A stretch of DNA of 64,000 nucleotides from Triparma verrucosa (lineage: Eukaryota; Sar; Bolidophyceae; Parmales; Triparmaceae), in contig BRXX01000199.1 of NCBI GenBank assembly GCA_030267905.1, positions 33,188 through 97,187 of the forward strand, in the 5' to 3' direction. The notes beneath the pieces are model-generated. The model made no database searches. It was not told the origin of the DNA and saw nothing but the letters and a program-made list of their open reading frames with translations. Positions 12,301-21,849 of the stretch are shown here, one piece after another; position 1 is the stretch's first letter, and each line of letters starts with the position of its first letter. The position numbers and the translations under genes were made by a program.

Positions 12301-12454
12301 CAGCGAGCAAGAAAGGGAGATTAGTCAACACAGCGAGCAAGAAAGGGAGAGTCGTCAACAGACAAACTTGTCGGCATTGAATAGTGTGAGATCTACAAGA
12401 GCAATTTCGTCGGGGGAACTGCAAGACGGAGTTATGTTCGGAGCTCTCATTTAG
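9356..12454 (+). CDS. Multi-pass membrane protein with three tandem homologous units, unknown family
   Basis: Single uninterrupted exon of 1,032 aa. The first ~115 residues are hydrophilic and Pro/Ser-rich. Then come three homologous membrane units of ~300 residues. Each ends its first half with a cytosolic-looking basic motif (MSFLLKPRREDWQYK in unit 1, MTFMMKPKRTDACYK in unit 3) and contains a second signature: SLPDDTLSSFLTISLVKE, ELPDKDLNSFLVNDLVKG and KLNPDELSEYLCQTVLVKG, followed by a helix ending in a conserved Cys (near 10165, 11068 and 11948). I count several hydrophobic segments per unit, so well over fifteen helices in all. The C-terminus carries a 10-residue tandem duplication (HSEQERE). 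I do not recognise the family. The gene is intronless and more AT-rich in codon choice than its neighbours. A one-unit relative lies at 33139-34392. Confidence 0.8.
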   Translation: MTDVDVNKHESSSLCGKILINPMIDQNSNSPQDDDHRFDGNEQGNGSSGVELSTVYSTPPGHELGVDQSLETHTSPHSPHSPSTPPPRFQETNSTNIPLPPPRPPQQNEDTTLVFECADLFSGVMFCITTLYLSLYVAFAITGDEKFDAFYIELLFPTAYIAMGMSFLLKPRREDWQYKVFLNTQYVLLAYCTQIVRVAGMGFASAAILRAFFWFLFATAALYGLHWTRSKAASLPDDTLSSFLTISLVKESVIIGLAQLTFLLFASVQCDGNAENWSSCSRTIGSQTGLSLMITLLLQIKLVRSVIPKRFLDLHTLTLNKVLSVHLNVEEKVECIGLSISGGCALYMLGNYGAEGGYRNGTEGFVMTVATYFGCFNLVMVAVWKFINIKGDMVKERESRQEPEEENNNVDEILLVEASSFWFYSGCVMVALETTFCVVSVTMESNFFLTLSITCLPFIVLIYAASLLCQARRRSPQYFWKLRLQFTVFALISEVAWAVDEFRKENLFLVFAHCLRATGFTLLFHFALMLRKSIGELPDKDLNSFLVNDLVKGSIKAICPILFLAFRTTKCIFENGGLESCRRVSSCSTFVSIYILNVWFLQIIHGSIRSEWQRELVVSIQQIAMMKDISLQRGAIGCLSLVTGICGIFLFCMMGVDRLDTDTVLFVGYTGCASSLGCLVIEGITMLKALKRKRESETSDLVTTDDGLVDECSWFFFGISNVLTFSYTSLYIAYALTLNSDLQAVGDVCLPIIALFFVMTFMMKPKRTDACYKCIVFFQFIWFCVVSEVSAAFGFYRRGETSGTVLPLARIPIWFLAIKLAMKFRESAAKLNPDELSEYLCQTVLVKGVSAMGPMLFFSFESISCFISQKSLIPNGQCSNTSWAALFLSGYIVILTSNSFGTKSLSKNVQMAMAWNVSDVATLKLKRWQQLQGVGITMGALASLYLLTYLGVEGDKDPLLYFVGLAGLVSIFLSASSTAGFHSEQEREISQHSEQERESRQQTNLSALNSVRSTRAISSGELQDGVMFGALI
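12299..12358 (+). repeat. 30-bp tandem duplication inside the three-unit membrane gene
   Basis: Two copies of a 30-bp unit (12299-12328, 12329-12358), in frame, encoding HSEQEREISQ and HSEQERESRQ. The copies are nearly identical, so the duplication is recent and should vary in length between strains. Confidence 0.9.
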
Positions 12455-12524
12455 TTTAGGATAAATAAAACTTAGTTTAGGATTAAAAAAACAAATCGTA
12501 ACTAATATCTTTATAATTAAGCAT

Positions 12525-13379
12525 TCACGCGTGCTGCTTCAAACCCTCGATTTTCTCCCTGCACTCCTCGTCGGTGCTTATCTCCTCGCTGAAATCAGCC
12601 AGCACGCTGTACCTCTCCTCCGGCTCCTCCACGAATAGGCTCTGCACGATGACCTTCGCCAGCGTCAGCCTGCTCGTCTTGTTCTTCATCTCCTCCTTCA
12701 AGTTCATGGCCCTGACGGAGTCAGAGTCACCCTTCTCCTTCTTCTTCAAGGAAACGTCGATGCTGTCCCCGAGCAGTATTTTGACGCCCTTCCTGGCGTT
12801 GTCGAAGGTCCTCTCGACGATCTCCTAAGAACGAGGGATTGCAAAACGGAGTGTTAGTATTTAAAGGCGGCTCGAATGCCTATGAAAAGGTAAGTTAATC
12901 GTGGGTTGATTCTCTTCCTCACCTCCGGCTCCGACCCGCAAACCTTATAATACAAATCCCCCAACCCATCCTCCCCCCCCCCCCCCCTCAAAATCCCCCT
13001 ATGCACCACAATCCCCTCCTCAATCCTCCCCCCCCTCTTCGCCTCCTCCACAGCCTCCTCACAGCTCTTGGCCTTCTCCATATCATCACCGGCAGCGCCT
13101 ACGCGTTTACCACCTAGGATCATCATGCGGTTTAAAATCCAATTATCGTCTTTCTCTACGACTCCATCACCCGTCGTACTACCCGCGGGACTCAACAAAA
13201 CCACGCGAGTGCACTTACGCATTTTAGATAATAGGGTAGTGATTGTGAGGCCGGGGATGTCGGAGGCTTCGGGGGTTATTATTAGGGACGTGCATTGGGA
13301 GGCGGAGGGTTCCCATTCGTTTTGACCGTTTGTTACGATTAAGGCGGGGGGGGGAGTCCAGTTTGTACGCATACCGTCT

Positions 13380-13420
<41 letters not shown>

Positions 13421-14034
13421 TAAGGGGGAGTTAGGAGATCGAAAGAGAGAACGCCTTCGTAGGGCATCTGGTTGAGTCCGGATCGACGGGGCCGCAGGGA
13501 GGCGGTATCGTGCAGGTGCCGGGCAGTCGGCCCAGTGCGGGTAAACTCGCGGCAAGATTTTCTGGCGGCGGGGGCAGCAGCATGCAACAGAAGCAGCAGC
13601 AGCACTACAGGCCAGCAGGAGCAGCAGTTTTACGCCCAGGCCCAGCACCTCCACAAACAGCAGCAGCTTCTCGAACAGCAGCGACTTGACTCACCTGCTT
13701 TGTTGACGTCTGACATGAGGATAGGTTGTAGGCCGGCTTTGAGCAGTTCCTTTGAGACGCACCACTGCTGGAATCCTATGCCGAGGACGAAGGCACTGTC
13801 GCCCTTTTTGCTCACGGCGAGTAAGGACGTTATGGATCGTGAAGTGGCGAGTGAAGAGGAGAGTGAAGTGGCGAGTGAAGAGGAGGGAGGAGAGTCTAGA
13901 CGACGACGATGCGAGCCGACATGGTTCAACGAGGGACCTAAGGTACCTTTCAAGGGATTAAAGGCTTCTACGCTACTAATTAGTAAAAGCAGTGAAAGGA
14001 TTATAGCTGGCGTCGATTTCATGCATGGAAACAT
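12525..14034 (-). CDS. Plastid-targeted NAD(P)-binding (SDR/NmrA-like) protein
   Basis: Best model: exons 14034..13695, 13377..12923 and 12824..12525, 364 aa, all junctions in frame. The second intron (98 nt) has an ATACTAAC branch site. The first (317 nt) has CTCCTAAC followed by a long CT run. A second in-frame ATG at 14022 is an equally good start. The N-terminus is a signal peptide (MKSTPAIILSLLLLISSVEA) followed by FNP, a Phe-led ochrophyte plastid signal. A Rossmann-type start follows (SAFVLGIGFQQWCVSKELL), then RVVLLSP, a VVHRGILRGG strand-turn and RLTLAKVIVQSL, as in NmrA-like/atypical short-chain dehydrogenases. The catalytic YxxxK is not obvious, so it may be a non-classical NAD(P)-binding or assembly protein. 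The large first intron could hide a small exon that I could not support. Confidence 0.65.
13381..13417 (+). repeat. (AG)n microsatellite in intron
   Basis: About 37 bases of pure AG repeat on the + strand. On the coding (minus) strand it is a CT run directly before the acceptor of the NAD(P)-binding protein's first intron, where it acts as the polypyrimidine tract. Confidence 0.95.
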
Positions 14035-14134
14035 CGGGACAATTTGCACCGTGAAAAGTGCAGAGAGGTTCTAGGAATGTCCCAGCAGGCTGCTGCAAAT
14101 TACTCCACACCGCTCTCAGTCCTCTCTGCTCACC

Positions 14135-15938
14135 ATGAGACTTCCATTCGCTCTTCTTTCCCTATTGATATTGGTAGTATGTATATTGTTGCGTCCCACG
14201 ACATCTTTCCTTCCTCCCATTTCTTTTATGTCAGTCGAAACCTCTACTTTTCTTTTTCGCTCTCATCGCCATCTCGACCGTACCCAAAGTTGCTCCCAAA
14301 GTTGCTCTATTTCATATTCAACGTTACTAAAATCAACTGATAACAACAATGCAGTAAATGCCATATCAAGTGACGGTATAGGATCTTCAACCGGTGTTAA
14401 CACCGGCGCAACAACTGGCATAGTTTCGTTGCCTGAAGAAGGTCAAATTTGCAGCACTGACTGGGAGTTGGACGTTTATAGTCGACCTGTTTTAGTTGAC
14501 GGTAAAAAGGTGAGAACAGGATAAGTGAGACAATCAGTGAGACAATCAGTGAGACAATCAGTGAGACAATCAGTGAGAGACACGTGGAAAGTGAAGAGCG
14601 AAGCGAGGCCAGAGTGTGACAAGAGTACCGAGGGAGCCCGACACAGGGAGCCTTAACGCTTGTCGCTCAGCAACCTTCAAACCTTCAAACCTTCAAAGCC
14701 GCTTGCGTGCATCACGAGCATGGATCACGTATAGTAATCGAACATGGCACACATAACACGCACGTCCAACACTCCCAACACTCACACACATCCCAACACA
14801 CACACACACACATCCCAACACACACACACCACACACATCCCAATCCCAATCCGTCCCCGTCCAGCTTTGGGAAGTCCTAATAACCGACTCCACCGGCTCT
14901 CTAAAATACGTGCAACCCCTCCCCTCCTCCTCCGTAAACTCCAAATCCGTCCGCACCTCCATCGAATCCCTAATAACCCTCTGTTCAACCCTCTCCCTCC
15001 CCGCTCCTAAGCAAATCCGTTTCTTCAGAGGCCAAATGTACAACATGCTGAACATAGCATTAAGCGAAGTCGACGTAGTCGCGACCCCAAGTCGAGCTAC
15101 ATATTCCTTAAAATCATGGATCGATCAAAGAGAATCGTACGTTTACCCTAACATGCCAGACTATCAGGAGAACCTATCCGCGGAGGCTTTGAGGAAGGCG
15201 GGGAGAGGGTTCTTGGATATTTCGAGCCCTGTTAAGTTGCCGGATGCGTTGAGGGGGGAGAGGTACGCTTTTGTTAGTTTGCCGTTGAGCGAGTTTAGGG
15301 AGGGGGGAGGTGTCACGGCTGAGGTGAGGCGATGGACGACACCTTATAGAGAACCGAAAGGTTGTTGCGAGGCGTTCTAACATGCGGGTGGTCCTTTATT
15401 CCGAGAACAGAACATAGGGTTGGGGAGGTTGTGCCCGACTGAGAATCTCGATTTGCCAGAGGACTCCTTCGTGAGCGGCGTGGTGGTGATGAGCGCCCGC
15501 GCGAAGGGCCTGGCCGCTTGGATGGCAGGAACTGAGATCGCGTGCATCCGCTGCGATTTGAGGAAGAGGAACATGGTTATGGAGGCTGATATATCGACGC
15601 AGTATTTGATGGCGAGGTTGGACGATGGGCAGAGGAAGGAGGGGGAGGCTTTTGAGAAGGCCAAGGAGGAGGTGAGAAGCGAACAAGGCAGCGAGGGTAT
15701 CGAGCGAAGCGAGTGCCGTGCGAAGCAAGTACGGAGAACAGCTACATGCAGCTATTGGAGTCGGCACATTCCTCGCTCGTTGTGATGAATACGTCGGTCA
15801 AACATCGCATCGTCTGTAGTAGTAGAATCTTACTCGTCACTTTTGCAGATGGATGGGCTGCATTTCTTGGCGGTCCAGGAGGATGAAGAGGATGAGGAGC
15901 CTAAGGGGTTCTGGCTTCTCAAGGATGTGGCGGATTGA
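14135..15938 (+). CDS. TAB2: TAB2-like plastid translation factor
   Basis: Four exons, 14135..14509, 14865..15323, 15411..15671 and 15849..15938, give 394 aa; every junction is phase 0. The N-terminal signal (MRLPFALLSLLILVVCILL) is followed by RPTTSFLPP, a Phe-led plastid transit start. The family signature WELDVYSRPVLVDGKK spans the end of exon 1. Further motifs are IRFFRGQMYNML, the central YPNMPDYQENLSAEALRKAG region, and the C-terminal FLAVQEDE...GFWLL ending. TAB2/ATAB2 proteins bind the psaB mRNA leader and activate its translation, so this should support photosystem I assembly in the plastid. The first intron (355 nt) is full of tandem repeats. Starts of this gene and the NAD(P)-binding protein are 100 bp apart. 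Length matches the family core. Confidence 0.9.
14525..14580 (+). repeat. 12-bp tandem repeat in TAB2 intron 1
   Basis: Four copies of GTGAGACAATCA plus a partial one, starting 15 bases after the real donor. Each copy begins with GTGAGA, the commonest donor sequence in this window. Confidence 0.92.
14669..14842 (+). repeat. AACCTTCA and ACACACATCCCA simple repeats in TAB2 intron 1
   Basis: Three copies of AACCTTCA (about 14669-14697) and a CA-rich tract with several CACACATCCCA units (about 14782-14842) fill the rest of the long first intron up to its acceptor at 14864. Confidence 0.85.
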
Positions 15939-16015
15939 TCAAATGGTGTGTAAAGAAAACAAAGAAGAGCTTCATCAAACAAATTCATATCATACTATAG
16001 AATAAACATTTCGTG

Positions 16016-16903
16016 CTATGCCTGATTTGGACGAGAACCCAACATTAGAATATCCCCCACACCGCCAACCCCCCCCCCCCCTTCCATGTCCTTTTTCTGC
16101 TGCTTGATCTTTTCAGGGATCTTCTCCGGGCTGTCTATGAGGTCGATGATATCAATTTCTATTCCCTCGAATCCTCCGTTTCTCGTAGCGACGTTTCCCC
16201 TAAACGCGACGCGCGTGTAATCGCTAGGGCCTCCCGCGGCGAGTTCAGTGGCGACGCTTTGAAGGTCAGTAACGCGGGGCCTACAACCACCTCGAGAGCC
16301 GAACATCGACTCAAGATCAGCAAGGCAGAAGAATAGCAACAGCCTCTCGGAACTCCCTGACGACAGCCGGACGCGCTCGTCGAAGAATAAAGGCACGGCT
16401 CCGGTCAAAGCTGTTTTGCCGCTTGGTAGTTCAGAGGGCTTTACGCCTTTCAGGAGTTCTTTGGCGGCCTTCACCTCCTTCGGGTCTGGAGTTATTTCGA
16501 TTCCTTTCTCCTGAGCCTGAGAGGCAGCAGAAGCGAGGTTAGAAAAAAACCAAAAACAAACGCACTCCTAGATCTCGCAGCCTCTCACCTTGAAGTAACA
16601 GTCACCGAAGGAACCGTCCGCCAGGAAAAAACTATCCCCAGGATTATCCCTCCTAGCCGCATCCAGCACCGCCTCAGCGTGCAACCTGGTGGGAAGTATT
16701 CCGGAATAGAGCTTGTAATCTCCTACCCCGTTCTTCTGGCACACCGCGTACGCGTCAACGTTATTGAATATCTGAGATATTCTCTCAGAAGACAAATGCT
16801 CGTAGGGTTTGGGCAAGGCGTCGTATTGGCTGCTACTACTGACTTTAACAGTAGTGAGAAGGGTCGTAGCAGCCGTAGCAAGGAAGTCATTTCTAGAGAT
16901 CAT
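16016..16903 (-). CDS. Tic22-like protein (tentative)
   Basis: Exons 16903..16589 and 16516..16016 (271 aa), joined in phase 0 through a 72-nt intron with a TTTCTAACCTCG branch site. The frame is open upstream to another ATG at 17101, but that extension is Cys/Trp/His-rich and has a TATATATATA box inside it, so I prefer 16903. The body shows two similar halves, NVDAYAVCQKNG...LYSG and GAVPLFFDERVRLSSGSSER, the second followed by LLLFFCLADLESMF. This recalls the Tic22 pattern of two related strands each followed by a 'FF..EDLE' segment. Tic22 works in the space between plastid envelope membranes during protein import. The family call is by pattern only; if the longer start is right, residues 35-57 could be a signal anchor. 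Tail faces TAB2 across 77 bp. Confidence 0.55.
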
Positions 16904-17340
16904 GTTTGAGAGGTACAGCTGGGGGAGCTGAAGAGCACTAACGGGTTGGAGGTGATGGGCTATATATATAACATACCATGATAAGCACAACCAGTACAGA
17001 CGTGATCCGAAGCAAGATTTATGATGCACCTGACCGCGCAGACACCTCGGCTTGGTGAGGACTGTGCCGACATGTGCTGAAGAGGCATTGTTCCGCGTCA
17101 TTTCACTGTAATTTGATTTCTGGTCGTGGTTTAAATTTGAAGTATATGTCGACTTAGCTATTGATTACGGGCGAAAACTATCACTAACTTTCTCAAACAA
17201 AGGGGAAAGGAAAACTCTGGGAAAGGAGGATCGACGAAAAACAACATTTCAGCACCTCCAGCGCATTTCACTGAACCGCGACTCCCCCCCCTTGACTACC
17301 TCTCCCTCCTCACCAACCGCTTCACATCACTTCTCAATCG
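16904..17340. promoter_or_regulatory. Divergent promoter region, Tic22-like / FAD monooxygenase
   Basis: 437 bp between the preferred starts. It contains a TATATATATA box (16961-16970) about 60 bp upstream of the preferred minus-strand ATG, and a C/T-rich stretch (17285-17340) directly before the plus-strand ATG. No other gene is seen. Confidence 0.45.
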
Positions 17341-19256
17341 ATGGACGATCAACACCTCGCGATAATCGGAGGTGGCCTCGGTGGCCTTTCCACACTCCTC
17401 TCCCTCCTCAAGTCCGGCTTCACCAACTGCAAGTGCTACGAGCGTGACCTTAACTTCTCCGACAGGATGAACGGCTACGGTCTGACCCTCTCGTACAATC
17501 CTAAGGGGCCGCTAGGGAAACTCGGAGTACTGGAGAAGGTCGCGAGGGAGGATTGTAAGTCGAGGGAGCACTATGTTTTCAGTGAGAAGGGTGAGGTTAT
17601 AGGTTACTTCGGGAACGCTTTTAGAAACTGGGAGCATTTTAAGACGGGACAGAGGGGGAATCTAAGAGTGCCGAGGCAGGTCCTACGACAAATTCTTATT
17701 GACGAGGTGAGCAAGGGAATGCGTCGATGTTTTTCCTGGATCTTCTCGGTATTGTAGGGAGATAGTATTATAAAACGCGACGCCGCTAATCACCACCTTT
17801 TCTCTGCTCGTCGCTCCTCGCAGATCGGCTCGGAGTGCACCCTTCAAAACAAAAGTATCGACGACGTCTTGCTCTGGGGTAAGGACTTGATTGGCCTCTC
17901 ATCGACCGCCGAAGGCCTGATAGACGTCAAGTTCAAAGACGACACCGTCGTCCGCAACGTTGAAATACTCGTTGGCGCCGACGGTGTACGATCGGGCGTA
18001 ATGAAGCACCTCGACTGCGTCGTAACAAAATCAAACCTACCGCAACCTTCCGGCGAGTACTTGGGTATATTCTTGGCGATAGGTATAAGCACCTTGCGGC
18101 ACCAACTCTTGTTTGAGAGCGGTTTCTACACAGTCGACGGGAGAGCTAGGTGAGAAGAAAAGAAAAAATCGATCACCACTGCGGTGTCGCAACAACGTGT
18201 TTTCTGACCCTTTTTATATGTGAATGCCCCAGGCTCTTCTTGATGCCCTTCAAGGAAGGCGAGACCATGTGGCAGCTTTCTTTCAAGTGCGAGAGCTGGG
18301 ACGAGGCCCAGGAAATCAAATCAGGAGGAAAGGAGGCGATTCACAACCACATAAAAGGGCTGGTGAAAAACTGGCACTCCCCAGTCCCCGAGCTGGTCGA
18401 CGACACAGAAATAGATACTGTCTGGGGAACCGGTCTCGTCGATCGGAATCCGTCGCCGATAAACGTCAAGGGTGTGAAGGGTCGTGTGGTGGTGTTGGGA
18501 GACGGAATGCACGCCATGTCTCCTTTCAAGGGGCAGGGTGCGAACCAGGCCCTGACTGACGGTCCGGCCCTGGTCGACAAGCTCAAGGGCTGCAAGAACA
18601 TTCACGCCGCGCTGCTGAACTTCGAGAGGGAAATGATTGACCGAACCAGGGTGAAGGTTAAGGATAGTAGGAAGGCTGCCGGTTTTCTTCATTCTGAGGA
18701 GGTGCTGAGCGACGAAGAAGGTAAGGAAGTTGGAAACAGGTTCTCACCTCGATTTCGTAAGCCCGACCTCTCACCTCCTACACTAACTCGTCGCTTCGCT
18801 CCCCGTCTCGCTACAGTCTTCGCTGGTGTCAAGTCCGCTGACGTTCCGAGGCTTCTCTCAGAACTCAAGAAAAGAAATATTGGGGCAGAAACAGAAAATT
18901 TAGAGGAGGCTATTCGACAAGTAATGGATGATATCAACGTCGTTGGAGAGGGCCACGAGGAAAACTTCGTCAGAGCGAAACTAAACGATGAGGACAAGAT
19001 CGCCACGCAAAAAATGGCCCTGGAGGGTGACATGCCCGGGGTCCGCAGGATGAGCATATTGAACCCGATGCTTCTGCACGGCAAGGACGACGAAGGAAGA
19101 TCGTTGATTCGGTTGGCGTGCGAGGGCGACGAGGTGTCAGAGGTCATGGTCAAGTGGTTGGTGGAGGAGGCGAGGGTGGAATTGTCTGAGGACGTGCTGG
19201 AATCTCTGGGCGAGAATCATGAAGATCTACGAGCTTGGCTTACAGGGAGACTATAA
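17341..19256 (+). CDS. FAD-dependent monooxygenase (PHBH-type fold) with C-terminal extension
   Basis: Four exons, 17341..17706, 17824..18149, 18233..18720 and 18817..19256, give 539 aa. The N-terminus has the dinucleotide-binding IIGGGLGGLSTLL with an acidic residue ending strand 2 (CYERD). Then come the DG motif (VGADGVRSGV) and the GD motif VVLGDGMHAMSPFKGQGAN, which bind FAD and NAD(P)H in flavin monooxygenases of the p-hydroxybenzoate hydroxylase family. From about residue 400 there is an extra ~145-residue domain with one ankyrin-like stretch (DDEGRSLIRLACEGD). Intron 3 (18721..18816) is exactly 96 nt with no in-frame stop, so its retention would add 32 residues without breaking the protein. 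Substrate unknown; no obvious targeting signal. Confidence 0.88.
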
Positions 19257-19292
19257 TATGAAAATAGAATTTGCAAATCATCAAATCACCAA

Positions 19293-20772
19293 TCATTTTG
19301 GCATTCTTCGACTATCCTTCACTTGCCTCCGCCCCCTTAGCTCGAGCCCAAGGGAGTCGGCCAGCTTAAATTCCGAAACTCCGTTCCCCTCCGCCAGGTC
19401 TAGTATTCTAGTTCTGATCCTGTCTCGTTCCTCCTCCTGCAGCTCCTCCTCCCTCTTGACCGCCGTGATCATACAGTTCTTCCCCGTGTGCTCCCCTCCC
19501 ACGAACTCGAAGACTTTAACATCGTACCCCTTCCACTCCAAAACCAACCCCCTCAACCCGTCCGTAACCATCTCGCTGAACCTCTCCCTATGTATCCCGT
19601 GAGACATGACGTCCCTCAACGCCCCTTCTCCCCGGTAATCGTGCCTCTCAACCTGCCTCCTTATCTCCTTATGACAGCAAGGGCTCAATACAATAACCTG
19701 CGCCTGTAAATGTATACCAGTAAGTATGGAATCGTCGCTGGCGGTATCGCACGCGTGGAGAGCTATCAGAACATCGGCGCGGGGCTTGGAGTGAACGTAT
19801 GTGGAGATGTAACCGGGTTCGAAGGACAGGGTGTCGAAGTGGGAGTCGCCCTGTGAGGAGAGGGAGGAGGATATCGCGTTCACGTCAGAGCAGAGGGAAG
19901 GACGGGCCTCAATGCCGGTAGAACGGACGTGAATGTCAGAGGAAGAGAGGTGGTCGTGGAGGGAGAAGGTCAGGTAACCGCGGCCGCAGCCGGCGTCGAT
20001 AACTTCGAGGGGGTCCGAGGGGGAGGTCGCGAAGCCCTTGTCTTTTATGAGCTTCCCGACGATCTCGACGAATTTTTGGCACTGCTTTAGCTTGGATTTT
20101 TTATTAGGCTTGGGGGCACCGGAGGCGTCCGTCAGGCCGAGAGAGTGAAGGAACGGAGATGTGGGGGGAATGATGCTAAGAGATAAGAAGCGTTAGAATT
20201 GGCTCAAGTCTCAAGAGTAGAGATGTTCTCGTGGCTCACCTGTTCTTCTCAGAATTATGCTCCGCCGAAGGTGGAGACTTGAAGGTGGGGCGGTTCACGC
20301 GTAACTTCGTGCTGGCCTTCTTGAAGGCGTAGTCCCCCTCGAGGGTCTGCAGCGTGCAGGCTTTGAAGTCGCTGGAGGAGAACAGGGGGAGCAAAGCGGA
20401 GGCCATTGAAGAGCCGTCGTCCACGGGGATATTCTTAGTGGTGTCGCGAGTGGTTTCCTTGAAGGTCAGCTGGAGGTTGGGACCGGTTTTTATAGCGACG
20501 TAGCGACCTTCGACCTGCAGGAGCTTCGGTTCTGAGAAATAGTCCTTCCTGTTGGCGGGTTTTGTGTTCTTGATTATCAGTCGACAGAAGGAAGGTGGAG
20601 TTGACGAGAGGCTAGACTGCAGCTTTGAAATTAGATCCTGGTGCGCACTATGGTGCGGAACTTGAGATATACCTACGGTCAAGGGCTCTGTTAGACGAAT
20701 TTGATTCATCAGGAGGATCGATAGGAGGAGGATCGAGAGCAATCTAGTGGGAGCCATCACAAAGACTTGCAT
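19293..20772 (-). CDS. SAM-dependent methyltransferase (Methyltransf_32 type) with signal sequence
   Basis: Exons 20772..20240 and 20175..19293 (471 aa), joined in phase 2; the 64-nt intron has a TTCTAAC branch site. The N-terminal hydrophobic segment (MAPTRLLSILLLSILLMNQ; a second ATG lies at 20757) suggests ER or plastid entry. Residues ~40-175 form an N-terminal domain found with this methyltransferase type in bacteria. The catalytic domain follows: KLKQCQKFVEIVGKLI, then the SAM-binding DAGCGRGYLTFSLHDHL, LIALHACDTASDDSI, and VLSPCCHKEIRRQ. The target is not known; related proteins are annotated only as methyltransferases. The tail faces the FAD monooxygenase across 36 bp, the tightest gap in the window. 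Confidence 0.85.
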
Positions 20773-21121
20773 CGGGTTTTTTGTATCCTAAATCAAAATC
20801 CAACGCAGGTCAGACTTTTTCCGAAATATGGAGTGCCGTAAATCGGAATCGTGAATCGGAGTGAAAGGTTAAATTGGCGAGTAGGGAACTGGCGGCCTGA
20901 GAAGAGAAAATCAAAAATCAACTTCCCAGGGAAGTCGTCAAAACTAAAAGGCCTCAAATAAAAATACTCCGCTCTTGCGGGCCGTATAAAATTAATCAAG
21001 CCTCTCTTTTCCCCCTTTATACATGCATTCAGCTGCTTTGAGTTTTACACTCTAGCGTACACATTTAATCGCAGGCCGGACCGACTCGCAAAAGTCGCCA
21101 GAGCTTACCAACTTGCTCGCT
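20773..21121. promoter_or_regulatory. 349-bp divergent promoter region, methyltransferase / Mpv17
   Basis: AT-richer than the flanking genes; no supported gene. A short minus-strand open frame (20793-20999) has no features of a protein. Confidence 0.4.
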
Positions 21122-21799
21122 ATGCTCTCCTCTTATCTCCAGCTGCTCAAAAGCCACCCGTTCAAGACCAACATGGCGTCCGCATTGGTCATATTCTCCC
21201 TCGGCGATGTCACCGCCCAGTACATAGAGCACGAGAATGAAATGCCTAAAGGTCAAATGCGGCAAATGCCCTTCCAGCTCGACTATCTCCGAATGAACGA
21301 GATGGTCCTCTGGTCCGCCGGCTTCTACACCCCCTTGTTCTACAAATTCTACAACTGGATGGACGTCCGCTGGCCCAAGGTGACTCCGTTCAACGTCGTC
21401 CGTAAGGTGGGCGCTGCTTTCTTGCTCTCCGCTCCTATAAACTCCCTCTTCTTCGCCTACGGCGTCGCCTACCCTCACTTCGTTTCCACCTACGTTACCC
21501 GCACGACGTCCTCCGTCCCTTACTCCGAAATAAGTTCCGACACGTCCAAAAAAGTTGAAGCGGAACTCCTCAACACCATGAAGGCGAGCGCGGCTCTTTG
21601 GTGGCCGGCGAATGCGGCTAACTTTGCGTTCGTTCCGCCTCACTTGAGGGCGATATGGACTAGCGTTTTTTCTGTTGTTTGGTCGACGTACTTGAGTCTC
21701 GTTCAGCACAGGGATCTGGGCGGCGGAGAGGAAGAAGCTGCAGTTGTAATGTTGATGAGGAAGTTCACGAAAAGGGAGGAGCCTAATGAGTCATCATGA
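21122..21799 (+). CDS. Mpv17/PMP22-family membrane protein
   Basis: Single exon, 225 aa, the normal length for the family. The frame is open further upstream only through a TTG; the ATG at 21122 gives the usual family start (YLQLLKSHPFKTNMASALV) followed by SLGDVTAQYIE. Other family marks: a central GFYTPLFYKFYNWMD segment, SAPINSLFFAYG, and LWWPANAANFAFVPPHLRAIW near the C-terminus, which matches the conserved 'W...N..NF..VP...R' box. Mpv17 proteins sit in the mitochondrial inner or peroxisomal membrane and are linked to metabolite or ion passage and DNA maintenance; the exact substrate is unsettled. Tail faces SEC24 across 50 bp. Confidence 0.92.
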   Translation: MLSSYLQLLKSHPFKTNMASALVIFSLGDVTAQYIEHENEMPKGQMRQMPFQLDYLRMNEMVLWSAGFYTPLFYKFYNWMDVRWPKVTPFNVVRKVGAAFLLSAPINSLFFAYGVAYPHFVSTYVTRTTSSVPYSEISSDTSKKVEAELLNTMKASAALWWPANAANFAFVPPHLRAIWTSVFSVVWSTYLSLVQHRDLGGGEEEAAVVMLMRKFTKREEPNESS

Positions 21800-21849
21800 C
21801 ACGACGACACTATGAACTAAATGCTGCGATAAAAATGTTTTTTGAAAAA

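Noticed and set aside
13378..13694. Possible extra exon within the first intron of the NAD(P)-binding protein gene (open frames rich in Leu/Ala/Arg)
   Set aside because: Candidate acceptors and donors there do not give matching phases without unusual splice sites, and the peptides look like translated CTG repeats. Direct joining of 13695 to 13377 keeps frame.
13472..14074. 200-codon plus-strand open frame over the NAD(P)-binding protein gene
   Set aside because: Antisense to a spliced gene with a clear signal peptide and plastid-type cleavage site; Gln-rich part is the reverse of CTG repeats.
16904..17101. 66-residue N-terminal extension of the Tic22-like protein
   Set aside because: Odd amino-acid composition and an embedded TATATATATA box about 60 bp before the next ATG; treated as promoter, though not excluded.
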